A stretch of 64,000 nt of DNA, taken from contig NC_092365.1 of the NCBI RefSeq assembly GCF_030848805.1, positions 12,626,365 through 12,690,364 on the forward strand, in the 5' to 3' direction. Source of the DNA: Temnothorax longispinosus. Lineage: Eukaryota > Arthropoda > Insecta > Hymenoptera > Formicidae. The stretch's first letter is position 1. Each line of letters opens with the position of its first letter. The notes under the pieces were generated by a model. It was not told the DNA's origin, did no database searches, and worked only from the letters and a program-made list of their open reading frames with translations. The translations under genes were made by a program, and so were the position numbers. Of this stretch, positions 32,885-44,129 are shown piece by piece.

Positions 32885-34150
32885 GGTTACATGTCTAAAT
32901 ATCCCGGACATAACATCCCGCGACAAAATATCCCGGTCTTATTATCTCAGCGACAGAACATCCCGCGACAATATATCCCGTGGCAAAATATCCCCTGGCA
33001 AAATATCCCATGACAAAATATCCCCTGGCAAAATATCTCACGACAAAATATCCCTAAGATGCAGGAATGTGAACATATTCACAGCAACTTATAATTTAAT
33101 TTATAATTAAATACATAAACATTAATCATAGAAATACAAATTTATATCGCCTCACACTACAACGTTCTGACCAATATCGTGTAAATACTCGAGTAACTTA
33201 GAGCGATCATAACGCATCACAACATTTGTAAGTATAACTTAAATAATTAAATGAATAAACATTAATCGTAGAAATACAAATTTATATCGCCTCATACTAC
33301 AACATTCTGACCAATATCGTGTAAATACTCGAGTAACTTAGAGCGATCATAGCGCATCACAACATTTCTCAACCGCAGATCATAATCAACATAACGTTTG
33401 CGTCTTTTCGTTCGAACGTTTCGGCCTGCATTTCGTTGTTCGACTAATAATTCGGTTAAATCTTGCTCTGCCTTTAAACATTCTATGAATTTACCTAACT
33501 GAGCATGATTCGCGGTAACTCGCTCATTAAATGACCTGTGCCATTCTTCTACAACGTTATTTGTTCTCGGTACTTCGTTAACAACTGCATCGTAGCTATT
33601 CCACATTTTAATATCAAACAGAGCCTTCCAGCGTTTATTACGACGAGGTAGACCAACCCAGGTATGTTCGTAATAATCAACAACTTCGCGCAGGTCATCC
33701 CGATTGTCAGTGAAATATTCAGAAATTTTAAGTACTTCGAACGCTTTAGTTACATCAGGAATAGGTACATACGCAATAGCAATCAACATTTTTATGGCAG
33801 ACGCAAATTCGCTATCGCTACCATACCGATTTTGCAAACCAGCAGACTGTACATGCCGATAAACGCATTGAGCGAAATGACGGGATAGGGATATCGAGGC
33901 GTTCGGCGCTCTACCTAAGATACGGCGCGCACAATAGTTGTTGTGCACATGTTCAATTTTGAATATATTCCTGCATTTTTGGGATATTTTGTCGTGAGAT
34001 ATTTTGCCAGGGAATATTTTGTCATGGGATATTTTGCCAGGGAATATTTTGCCATGGGATATATTGTCGCGGGATGTTCTGTCGCTGGGATAATAAGACC
34101 GGGATATTTTGTCGCGGGATGTTATGTCCGGGATATTTAGACGTGACACC
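32885..34150 (-). mobile_element. MULE (Mutator-like) element, 9-bp TSD CCCTCGTCG
   Basis: CCCTCGTCG occurs at 32876-32884 and 34151-34159. The ends read GGTTACATGTCTAAATATCCC and, mirrored, GGTGTCACGTCTAAATATCCC. The inverted arms of about 185 bp are arrays of a 15-16-bp unit (GACAAAATATCCC). A minus-strand transposase fragment fills most of the middle. Nine-base duplications and long inverted ends are typical of MULEs. Length 1266 bp, so it is an internally deleted copy. Confidence 0.88.
33292..33960 (-). pseudogene. MULE transposase, C-terminal part
   Basis: The reading frame contains SLSRHFAQCVYRHVQSAGL (the His-rich part of the MULE catalytic region), LIAIAYVPIPDVTKAFEVL, YYEHTWVGL, MWNSYDAVVNEVPRTNNVVE and EWHRSFN, all in the order seen in MULE transposases. 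The upstream half with the first catalytic aspartates is absent; the frame instead runs through the right repeat arm up to 34188. The last 130 or so bases are duplicated at about 33095-33235. Confidence 0.8.
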
Positions 34151-34554
34151 CCCTCGTCGACAAGAATGAATCCCTCACGAAGACTCAAAAATTACATTAC
34201 TTGAAAGCGAGCCTCTCCGGCGAGGCTGCCGTGTTAATTAATAATATTCACATTTCTGACGCGAACTACGAGGCAGCGTGGCAACTTCTTCTCGACGAGT
34301 ACGACAACCGTAACGCGATTATTTACGCGAACATCCATTCTTTCGCCGACTTACCGAAAATAAAAACCGAGAATGTTACCGAATTAAAAAAACTTCGCGA
34401 TAGCGTGTCCGCGGCTCTCGCTGCTTTAACGAATCTCGAGCGTCCTGTCGATACGTGGGACGACCTCCTAGTTTACATTATATCGCAAAAGTTTAGTCCG
34501 CGAAGCGAACGCGCAATGAATGGAATCTGAAACGAGGCGATACGGATGCATACC

Positions 34555-35790
34555 CCACGTATAAGGAGATTCATGACTTCATGACTCTACGCATTCGCGG
34601 TCTCACGGATTATCCGTCGCAATCCGACTCCGCGTCAAATAATGCGCGCGGAAATAAAGCTCGTACGTCGATTAATAATGTGTCGCCCGTCAAGTGCGTC
34701 CGTTGTTCCGGAAACCATAGTCTGACAAAGTGTGATAAATTTCTGAGTTTGCCGATTGAGCAGCGTCGACTCGTCGCGCGACAGCATAAATGTTGCTTTA
34801 ACTGCTTGAGGACCGAGCATTATTTAAAGAATTTCCCGAGTAAAGGACGTTGCAGTCGATGCCGTCAAACCCACCATTCGCTGCTTCACAGCGAGGGTAC
34901 AGCAAGTGGTACCAAATGTGAGCTTTCCGCGATTAACTCGCCGTCCTCCGCGCCGTCAGCTGTGTCGGTCGCCGCTGCTCCCGAGCCTCCGGCCGCGCCC
35001 TCTGCGTCCGTTCAAACCGAGCATGCTATTCGAGATGTAACACAGCCGCCTCATGTACTTATCGCCACTGCGTATGTTAGTCTAAGTACTATCGAGGGCC
35101 GCACATTTAAAGTACGTGCACTGCTAGATCAGGGCTCGACATACAGTTTCATATCCGAATCTCTTTGTCAGACTATGCGAACCAGGCGTCATCGTGCCGC
35201 GTTAAAAATACATTGCTTCGGAGAGAAATTTAATAGAGTCGCGCAATCTCAAGTTAATCTCACGCTCGCGCCATGCGACAAACAAGGACCGATATTCCCA
35301 TTTTCAAGCTACGTATACCAACGAATCACTTCGTACACAGCCTCTCAAACAAAGCCAGCCGCAATGTGGCCGCATCTACGCGATTTACCGTTAGCAGATC
35401 CCGATCCCTCTTGTAATCGCCCGTTTCGTGTACTAATCGGCGCGGATTTATACGGGTCGTTGCTGCTCGACGGCCTCCGTCAAGGCCCGGTCGGCACCCC
35501 GACGGGCCAGCTTACTGTTTTCGGATGGATCGTCTCCGGTCCTGCCGGCACCGCGCGCCCAGCCGGAGAGTCCGCTTTCGTTTTGAATTGCGTATCCTGC
35601 GAGGATACAAATTCCTTGATCCAAAGTTTTTGGAAGGACGAAAGTGTATCCCCTCTTAAAATCCTCTCACCGAAAAGGAAGAACGTTGCGAAAATCATTT
35701 TGCTAGTACGCATTTTCGCGATTCTCAAGGACGTTACATTGTTCGTTTGCCTTTCAAGAACGGCCCCCTCACATAGGCGACACTTTTCGA
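34555..35790 (+). pseudogene. pol: BEL/Pao zinc knuckles and aspartic protease
   Basis: From about 34575 the frame reads a nucleocapsid region with CVRCSGNHSLTKC, CCFNCLRTEHYLKNF and CSRCRQTHHSLLH (zinc-binding clusters). The retropepsin-like protease follows, with ALLDQGSTYSFIS near 35120 and IGADLYGSLLLDG near 35440. The frame is lost after about 35660 (SFWKDESV), where the expected continuation moves to another frame. The protease would process the polyprotein. Confidence 0.85.
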
Positions 35791-35802
35791 AAGGCTTCTT
35801 TC

Positions 35803-37635
35803 TTGTACTCCAAAATGGAGCACCGCCTCTCGCAGAAACCCGAGATCGCCACTCAGTATCACGATTTCCCAAAGGAGTACGAATCCATGGGGCACATGAA
35901 AGAGGTACACTACGACGAGCCCTCTCGATACCCACCGGTGTACATTCCGCATCATTTCGTTTTACGCGAATCGAGTACGACTACTAAGTTACGCGTCGTG
36001 TTTAACGCGTCGAGCAAAGCGGACGATAAAACCACTCTCAATGATTTTCTAATGGCGGGATCGAAGCTACAACAAGACATCGCTGCAATAATTTTACGCT
36101 GGCGACTATCCCGTTACGTACACATGGCGGACATCGCGAAGATGTTCCATCAGATACGCATGCATCGGGACGACGCGGATTTCCAACGAATTCTTTGGCG
36201 CCCTCCCGAAACTCTGTTGATTCGACCTTATCGCTTGCTTACCGTGACTTACGGCCAAAAGCCATCGCCATTTCTCGCGCAGCGCTGTTTTCTTCAATTA
36301 GATCGTGACAAATGTAAAGATTTTCCCGACGCGGTTTCTATAATCAAAGAATCGACCTACGTGGATGACGTTCTTTTCGGAGCAGACGACCTTCCGTCGC
36401 TGTTCGAAAAACGCAAGCAACTCGTCGGCATAATGAATCGCGGATGTTTTCCCCTCCAAAAATGGGCCGCGAATTCAGCCGAACTGTTGACGGATATCCC
36501 AGAGGACCAACGTGAATCCTCGGACTATCCGATCAATCGCGATGACACGCTCAAGGTCCTCGGCCTGTCTTGGTCCCCGCATGATGACTCGTTTACTTTT
36601 GTAATCTCGCCTTACGCCGTAACTGTTCATACTAAACGTTTCGTTTTATCATTTATTGCAAGGTTATATGACCCCCTCGGATGGGCGTCACCGATAGTCA
36701 TCGCGGCCAAGATGTTAATGCAAGAGCTCTGGCTCCGTAAAATTGATTGGGACTCTCCGATCCCCGACGATCTTTTATCTCATTGGATTAGTTACTTTTT
36801 TGATTTGCCTCATATTAGTGAAATACGCATTCCCCGATGGACAGGGATGCGTCAAAATAAACTCGAAGTGGAATTACACGGATTCGCGGACGCGTCTATT
36901 CGAGCTTACGCCGCGGTCGTTTACCTACGAATCGTGCATTCTACCACGAATACTCAGGTTACCCTCCTCGCGGCCAAAACGAAGGTCGCGCCGTTAAAAA
37001 CCGTCAGCGTTCAACGATTAGAGCTTAACGCCGTCGTTCTATTAACTCGATTGTTAGATTGGGTAAAAAATTCCCTGCGCTTCCCGCGAGCTTTATTATT
37101 CGGATGGACTGATTCCCAAATCGCATTGGCTTGGATTCAGCAACATCCATCTCGATGGAATTCCTACGTCGCAAACCGCGTCTCCGAGGTGCAGACGCGC
37201 CTTCCGTCAGTACGTTGGCAGCACGTCCGTTGTCACGACAATCCTGCCGACTGCGCTTCTCGCGGCTCTACTGCTGTCGACCTCGTCCACCATGAATTAG
37301 GGTGGTTCGGCCCCCCGTGGTTTCGAAAATCCCCGGCCTCGTGGCCGATCCTCCCGACTCCTATCGGAAAGGAAATTTTGCAAACGGTATCTTCCGAAGC
37401 GCGTAAGGCTACCGTTCATCTCGTCGATCCAACTCCTGAGTGGGATCTGCCCACCTCTTGCTCGAGCTGGATCCGACTTCTTCGTATTACCGCATACGTT
37501 CGCCGTTTCGTTCAAAACTTAAAAAATAAAGTCGCCTCTTCGGCGATCGTCACGTCGCCTTTGACCGCAGAAGAGATCCTTCTGCGAAGCTTCTGTCTTT
37601 TGGCTTCGATCGGTACAAGCGACCTGATTTCCTGA
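35803..37635 (+). pseudogene. pol: BEL/Pao reverse transcriptase and RNase H
   Basis: This open frame of 610 codons contains HHFVLRESSTTTKLRVVFNA, MADIAKMFHQIRM (first catalytic Asp), the YVDD box at about residues 185-188, and VLGLSW downstream. An RNase H-like region follows, with LHGFADASIRAYAAVVYLR near 36875 and WTDSQIALAWIQ near 37107. It copies element RNA into DNA. It lacks its proper N-terminal join and stops at a TGA at 37633, so the pol gene as a whole is broken. Confidence 0.88.
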
Positions 37636-39811
37636 TGACTTGAAAGCCTTAAAAGTTCATGCCGCAGTATCGCGAACAAGTCCCTTACGCTCTCTCCACC
37701 CATTTATCGGGAAGGATCTATTAATCCAGCTGGGCGGGCGGCTCGAAAACTCAGCGCTGAATTACAATGAGCGACACCCGGTCATACTCCCGCGACATCA
37801 TATTTCTGACTTTTGATCGATCAAGCTCACCGACGCTCCCTCCATGGAGGGACACAACTCACGCTTAGATGTCTCCGTCAAACTTATTGGATAATTTCGG
37901 CGCAAAGCATGATCAAATCTCACATCCATAAATGTGTTACATGCCTTCGATACTCCGCGAAAACGCCGACGCAATTAATGGGTGATCTCCCGAATCCCCG
38001 AGTCAATCCCTCTCCTCCTTTCTCTCACACGAGCATAGATTACGCCGGACCGATGATTATTACCCCCGTGGTCGGCCGTGGTCAAAGGGGGAGCAAACAT
38101 TACGTGGCGGTCTTCGTTTGTCTCGCCACTAAGGCGATCCACCTCGAGTGTGTCGAGGATTACTTCTCCGAAGGATTCCTTGCCGCATTTCATCGGTTTG
38201 TCAGTCGACGCGGACTGCCATCGGACATGTACAGCGAACTTTCGGGGTGCGGACCGCGAGCTACAATGCAGCTTTCGCTCACTTATGAACAACCCTTCCC
38301 TCAAAGATATCCTCGCGAATGACGGTGTGAAGTGGCATTTCGTGCCCCCGGCTGCACCACATTTCGGCGGACTTTGGGAGGCTGGCGTTAAAAGTTTTAA
38401 GCACCATATCAAGCGGGTGATCGGTGCTCGTACCCTATCTCGCTCGGAATTCGTGACTATTTTATGTAAGATAGAGGCGTGCCTCAACTCTCGACCAATT
38501 TCTCCACTCAGCGACGATCCGTCCGACTTTACCGCGTTGACGCCTGGTCATTTCCTCATCGGTCGACCGCTCACCAGCGTACCGGAGGAATCATTACTCG
38601 AAATCAATGCGAATCGATTGTCGCGATGGCAACACGTGCAACTCATGGTCGAACAGATATGGCTTTCTTGGTCGTCGGACTACTTACATTCATTGCAACA
38701 GCGCGTCAAATGGACCGAATCTCACGATAATCTCAAGGTTGACGAGTTAGTTTTACTAAAAAATAACCTCCTTCCTCCTTCGAAGTGGGAACTTGCAAGG
38801 ATTCAACAAGTCCATCCCGGACTTGACGGTCGCGTTCGCGTCGTTACATTACGCACCGCCAATTCCGAGCTGAAGCGACCAATAACGCAGATTTGTCGGT
38901 TACTTGCGTCTATTGGGCCCACGGGGGATTGTCCCGATTGCGCACATTACAAATCGGACACGACAATATTTCCCGATTGGACACGGTGTCGATTGCACAC
39001 GGTGCCGATCGGACACGGTGTCGATTGCACACGGTGCCGATCGGACACGGTGTCGATTGCACACGGTGCCGATCGGACACGGTGTCGATTGCACACGGTG
39101 TCGATCGGACACAGTGTCGATTGCACACGGTGCCGATTGCACACGGTGCCGATTGCACACGGTGCCGATCGGACACGGTGCCGATTGCACACCGTGCCGA
39201 TTGCACACGATGTCGATTGCACACAGGGTTAACTTACACAATGGGGGGGTGCAGGGGGGGGCGAAGCCCCCCCGCCCACGCATGTACTTAATACATTGCC
39301 TACCGGGCACGCCGAAGGCGTGTCCATGGGGGGGGTGCGGGGGGGGGGGGGCGAAGCCCCCCCCCGCTCCACGCATCAACCCAACCCACACCACCAGGTG
39401 CACAGGGGGGGTGCAGGGGGGGGCGGAGCCCCTAGGGCACCGTGTCCGATCGGCACCGTGTGCAATCGACACCGTGTCCGATCGGCACCGTGTGCAATCG
39501 GCACCGTGTGCAATCGGCACCGTGTGCAATCGACACCGTGTCCGATCGACACCGTGTGCAATCGACACCGTGTCCGATCGGCACCGTGTGCAATCGACAC
39601 CGTGTCCGATCGGCACCGTGTGCAATCGACACCGTGTCCGATCGGCACCGTGTGCAATCGACACCGTGTCCGATCGGCACCGTGTGCAATCGGCACCGTG
39701 TCCGATCGGCACCGTGTGCAATCGACACCGTGTCCGATCGGGAAATATTGCTGTGTCCGATTTGTAATGTGCGCAATCGGGACTCACTCGCCCACGGAAC
39801 CCGTAGAATAA
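37636..39811 (+). pseudogene. pol: BEL/Pao integrase, frameshifted and interrupted
   Basis: The zinc-binding region is degraded from 37636 to 37810, then TYWIISAQSMIKSHIHKCVTC is readable. The core begins with SHTSIDYAGPM (first Asp, near 38040). A frame change near 38230 falls at the second Asp motif; the next frame has NFRGADRELQ and APHFGGLWEAGVK (Glu). The C-terminal part (WELARIQQVHPGLDGRVRVV) continues to 38924, where an 865-bp element interrupts it; a short tail and TAA follow at 39798-39811. Confidence 0.85.
38925..39789. mobile_element. Foldback element with 16-bp satellite arms, TSD GCCCACGG
   Basis: GCCCACGG occurs at 38917-38924 and 39790-39797, and removing the element with one copy closes the integrase frame up to its stop. 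The inverted ends share GTCCCGATTGCGCACATTAC and continue for 40 bases; the outermost six bases differ. Each arm is then a tandem array of 16-bp units alternating CGATTGCACACGGTGC and CGATCGGACACGGTGT. The centre (39230-39430) holds three G-run/C-run hairpins. No coding region. The long ORFs in all six frames are repeat artefacts. Confidence 0.88.
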
Positions 39812-40340
39812 CGTTAAACTACAACTATTTTGTCCTTCATTAGACTTAAGAACATTGTGCAAAATAGTTTAAGCTACCAAGTGTATATAGTGTATATAAG
39901 TCTTTGTATCATAAGACGTCAGCTCTCATTTGCGTGCGCATCTATGCGACCTCGTTCACCCCCGTTTGTTTCGCATTCCGTTGAATACGAGGAGGGCGGC
40001 ATGTTGAGAATCTAACGCTTGAAAAGTGAGAGCGAGCGTTGGGAATATTCGAGAGCGCTCGATTTGTTCCAAAACGCGTTTATTTGCCTTCCCCCCGTTT
40101 TTTTTTGTGTTTTTGCTCGCGCTCGGACCACAGGTGTACATCGCGTGATCGCACGTACTGCGACCAATAGTCTGGTCGCTCGACGATTTGGAGCCAATCA
40201 ACGTTTCTCACGTCTCGAAATTCCTCGCGGAAAAGTTCGGAGCTCCGGCCGCGATTGTTTCGCTTGCTCCGGCCGGGAGCTCAGTGAGCCATCACAAATC
40301 GTACGCGACACTTGTGTTTGTCGACATCGAGAATACGGAG

Positions 40341-41486
40341 TAGGGTGGTTCTTATTTCTCAAGGTTTGAATTTTCTTCGCGCTACCTCGCAGTTTGGTTC
40401 CATTTTATAAAAAAATAATCTGTGTAAAATTTTAGCTTAATCGGATAAAGGGAAAGGGTGCCCCCACTGCCCCCAGAACCTTAAAAATCATAAAATCACA
40501 GAAAAAATCAATTTTATTTGTTTATCTTGCAAAATATTAATTATATGCAAAAAGTATCATACAAAAGTTGTAGATCTATTAAAAATGCACATATTATCAT
40601 CTACCACTTTTTCTCGTACGACTAACTATTTCCGAGAAAAATGTGAAAATCACTTCTTTTTACTACAAATCTTGACGCTGAGCGGCTGAGATAAAGTCTC
40701 TTTTTTATAACCTGGAAACTTTTGGCGATAATCATTTACAATCTGAAGCACATACTGTTTCTATTGCTTATTTTTCGTAAATAATTTATTATAATCTTCC
40801 ATAAGCTTGACCCCTCTCTCAGCCGAATCATTTACAACTCTCAATTTATTTACTAATTTCAGACCTTTTACAAAACTTTCATTTTTATGTCACGTCAACG
40901 GTTCTGTCTTAAGGAATTCATTATTCAAGTCAAATCTTTTGAAAAATCTTCTAGTTTCGGTGGAAACAAATTGTTCAATTCCGTTGTTAACAATTTCTGG
41001 GATTTTATCGATTTGTACTTTTATTTGCTTCTTATTTTTGTTTGATGATTCTGTTTCGCGATTCAAAGCATTGACCATTTTTATTTTCGATTCAAATGAT
41101 AAATTTGTATCAAAGAAAGCTAATGTGACAACTTCAGGGCTCAAATACCATAAATGATTGCTTAGTTTTTGTAAAGCAACACGAGAGATACCACGATCAA
41201 CAGCTTGATATTCAAAAAGTTTCGAAAGAACCCTGAAATCCAGATACGGTGCTTTGATTGGATACAAAGCACAAAACCATGCTTTGACATACACACTGAC
41301 AAGAAAGATACAAATATCACAGATCGCATTTTCTTCTTGTAGTGATAATATAAATTCACTTTCCCTTTATCCGATTGAGCTGAAATTTGACACAGATTTT
41401 TTTTTTATAAAATAGAACCAAACTGGAGGGTAGCGCAAAAAAAATCTCCCCAAAAAATTTACCAAGAGTAAATAAGAGCCACCCTA
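40341..41486 (-). mobile_element. hAT-like element, TAGGGTGG TIRs, TSD ATACGGAG
   Basis: ATACGGAG occurs at 40333-40340 and 41487-41494. The ends are TAGGGTGGTTCTTATTT and, mirrored, TAGGGTGGCTCTTATTT. An 8-bp duplication and TAGGG ends fit the hAT superfamily. It carries a minus-strand protein remnant and is 1146 bp long. The intact 5' LTR shows the empty site. Confidence 0.85.
40690..41294 (-). pseudogene. Transposon-encoded protein, C-terminal remnant
   Basis: The frame 41294-40890 reads YVKAWFCALYPIKAPYLDF, SNHLWYLSPEVVTLAFFD and FVSTETRRFFKRFDL. After a stop it continues downstream with VNDSAERGVKLMEDYN and KKETLSQPL. This protein is found in many arthropod genomes as an unnamed element-encoded product (recognised from general familiarity, not by a search). 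It is truncated at the N-terminus and broken by a stop near 40888 and another near 40777. Likely the remnant transposase of the surrounding element. Confidence 0.55.
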
Positions 41487-41671
41487 ATACGGAGTCAAAC
41501 CGTAGCGAATACGAAAGTGCAAAATAGCGAGTGCGATATTACCACGCAAATATTCTGACATTGTAACCAGCTTTGAATAAAGTGACTCTTGTCTCGTTTT
41601 AAACGAGATACTGACTATTTTTTGTGCTCTCGTCGGCGCGGCGCGCGAAAACATCGAGCGGTCCACTAACA

Positions 41672-42563
41672 AGGGAAGCTAATCCAGTTGTTATTTTTCC
41701 GCTAAACCTTATACGTCGCTACTTCTCTGCGCATTCGTCGGACGTCGTCGCCGACCTTATCGAGGGGTTCGCCGCGCTCCGGAAAACGCATTTCTAACAC
41801 TTGTTCCCGGAGAAGTTTTATGGTTCGTTATCTCAGTGTCGGTAACCTCTAGGCTGACACTAACTACATATTCGTGTTCTCCAGGAACTGGTATATTTAT
41901 TCCATCCCCTAATTCTCACGGAGATTGTTTGCGCTCCAAATTCGCTGCGCGCCTGTTGTAGGACATCGCCAACGTTATCTAGGTGTTCTCCATGTTACCC
42001 AGAACACGGTTCTACGGTTTGTTCCTGAAGAAGACGTCTGGTTTGCTACTTAGCGATCCTGGTGCGCTCTTGCGATGCGGTTTTCGCTACCGGGTGTACC
42101 AGGTCGGTAGGACATCGTTAACGAAGGGAAAACCTTTTACGCGTCGTATCTCCAGAACTATGCGCATAATCGCGATAGTAGTGATAAAATCGCATTCTCT
42201 ACCTTCCTCTCTACCTTTTACCGTAGTGATTTTTTACTTTCGGTGGTGAGTTTATCTAGCTCTCTTGAGTGTACTCATAACCTTAAAAGTTAGCTACCGC
42301 TTGTCGTTATTCAGTTCTAGCTACGAATTTGTTTCATATGTTATGTGTATTCCGAGAATAGGAAGGGTTACAATAATATTTGTAATTTCCAAAAATAAAC
42401 AACTTTGCTTTATTTGTACTATCGCCAACATGGCGTCTCTATCGACTAGCTGGTTTGAGATCACGACGCAATCTAACAACGTCGTAAACGGAACTAAATT
42501 ACTTTGTTAATAATACTATCATAATATGATTAGGACGTGGCGCTAAATCAAATAACTAGATAA
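41672..42563. other. Unassigned sequence, possibly a gypsy 5' LTR
   Basis: No gene is recognised. The stretch is followed at 42564 by ATGGCGCCCGAA, whose TGGCGCCCGAA resembles a tRNA-Lys primer-binding site, so the upstream block could be an LTR; no matching second LTR was found. Confidence 0.25.
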
Positions 42564-42564
42564 C

Positions 42565-42774
42565 ATGGCGCCCGAAAAGAAAGAAAACAACAGTAAGTAC
42601 CCTCTGGGATTGCGTATCTTAACCATGCAGCCGCACCCTTCAGCGCAGCCACGGGAGCTAAATGCACCATCTCCCGTGCCCATCACGGTGGACCCACGGG
42701 TCCTTGTGGAGAGGGTCCCGGAGCCGGCGACAACCGGGCCAGCCGAGAACGAGCCCGACGAGACCTCCAAGTAG
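42565..42774 (+). CDS. Small unrecognised ORF, 69 aa
   Basis: The ORF starts MAPEKKENNSKYPLGLRIL and is Pro/Glu-rich. Its ATG overlaps the primer-binding-site-like TGGCGCCCGAA, and a splice-donor-like AGTAAGTACC lies at codons 10-12. It may be the start of a spliced gene or a retroelement leader ORF. No family is recognised. Confidence 0.25.
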   Translation: MAPEKKENNSKYPLGLRILTMQPHPSAQPRELNAPSPVPITVDPRVLVERVPEPATTGPAENEPDETSK

Positions 42775-43017
42775 GCGACCGGAGGTAACGACCGGCCGTC
42801 GGAGATAACGACCGCGATAGCGACACGCGACAATAAGTTTGACGCGAGAAATTGCGTGTGTATTATTGATGAGACACCGCGATCAGCGTTAGAATTAAGA
42901 TTATGGGAAAAATAAAGATTTCAATGGTGATGGGTTAATAGCATAAGTATTAGGATTCTAAGTATACGCGTATTAATTAAGCGAAATAATTGGCGACGAT
43001 AATGCATCGGAGGGGTC

Positions 43018-43480
43018 GTGAACAGGATGACCACGCGTCCCGCGAGTCGATGGGAGAACCGGTTCGAGAACATGCGAGCGGGGAGATCCCGTATCGGAAT
43101 TCGCGAGACCACAGCAGTTAGCGAGCGCAAATCAGATGACCATGAGGTCCGCGGAACGATAACCTCACTGACCTGAGAACTAGCGAACCGAGATCGGTTG
43201 ACGAGAATTGACAACGCGAACGCATTGAAAGGGTCGCGAACAAGACAACCGAGAAGTTCGCGAGGTGATCGGAGCACCGGCTCAGGAACAAGCGAACCAA
43301 GACACTTCCACAGGAAGTTGCGATGCGAATGCGTAAAGGGGAACCCGAATAGGACGACCATGAGGTTCGCGAAGTGATAGGATTACCAGGTCCGGAATAC
43401 GCGAGTCGGAGCACTTCCTCAGGAAGTAGCAATGGGAATACGTTAAGGGGAGCCTGAACAACACAGGTATATGGTCCGCG
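43018..43480. repeat. About 110-bp tandem array, five imperfect units
   Basis: The anchor GAACA-GA(T/C)GACCA-GAGGTTCGCGAAGTGAT recurs at about 43018, 43130, 43238, 43346 and 43450, with ACTTCC-CAGGAAGT between units. Long minus-strand ORFs over this region follow the repeat. Confidence 0.65.
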
Positions 43481-44129
43481 ACAAAATCCAATAGCGGAAA
43501 CGGAACTAGCGAGCCAGGAGTCACCGCCGGGAACCAACGGCTGATTCCGACAAAAAAGGGTCCCAGGAAACTCAGTAGGTAGAGCCAACGCGATACGATC
43601 AACGGTTCGGGAGAACGCGGGCCGGAAATGACAGGCGGTCTGAAAGGACCCAGAGCGCATACCGCGTGATGAAAAGGCGCTCGCGGGCGAGAAAGCGAAC
43701 ACAGCATGCAAATACGACGCGTTAATCCGAAATTGCTAAGAAATGCGGGTAAACGTAAGTCAAATAATATATTGGGCAGTTTTGAAATGAGGTATCGTAA
43801 TAATATCGTAAGAAAATATTCCAATGTAAACTCGTAATACATCGAGCGCGATGGTATGCGGATGTAAACTTATTATTCGACAGCGTGCGGCGAAAACACG
43901 CAAAAACACGATCGGCGGAATGCGGAAGACAAATATTATTCGAGCCGGGAACAAAAGGATCACGCGAGCGAGCGTGGCAAGTCACGACGTCGGCCCATGA
44001 GGAGTGGGGATGAGACGTCGCTAGGAGAAGCCGAACGGATAACGGCTCGAGGCAGTCGCTCGAAGGAAGCTCACGCGAACGGACGTATCTAACTAGCCTT
44101 TTGTAACAAACGGGCACTTAGCCGCGAGT

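Larger units (their letters stand above)
32422..34530 (+). pseudogene. gag: BEL/Pao gag, interrupted by a MULE
   Basis: The first segment (32422-32884) starts MSLNLKNLLIAQGDATATLK and reaches FPEWENFRGIFESLV, a signature of Pao-type gag. The second (34160-34530) continues with ASLSGEAAVLINNI and AWQLLLDEYDN. Between them sits a MULE with a 9-bp duplication; without it the frame joins. A frame change near 34520 separates gag from the zinc-knuckle region. The protein would form the element's particles in the cytoplasm. Confidence 0.85.
40002..41671 (+). repeat. 3' LTR of BEL/Pao element, split by insertion
   Basis: A purine tract (ggagggcggc) precedes TGTTGAGAATCTAACGC at 40002; the LTR ends with CCACTAACA at 41671. 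Pieces 40002-40340 and 41487-41671 together match the 528-bp 5' LTR, with point differences and a small deletion. The genomic flanks 31133-31137 and 41672-41676 do not match, so no target duplication is visible for the whole element. Confidence 0.9.

Noticed and set aside
38893..39862. Long ORFs in all six frames (up to 320 codons) rich in RCRLHTVPIGH-type repeats
   Set aside because: They are open because the 16-bp satellite lacks stops in every frame; no start context, domain or codon preference supports a protein.
43118..43842. Two overlapping minus-strand ORFs of 197 and 186 codons
   Set aside because: They overlie the 110-bp array in a GC-rich stretch, overlap each other in different frames, and have no recognisable motif.
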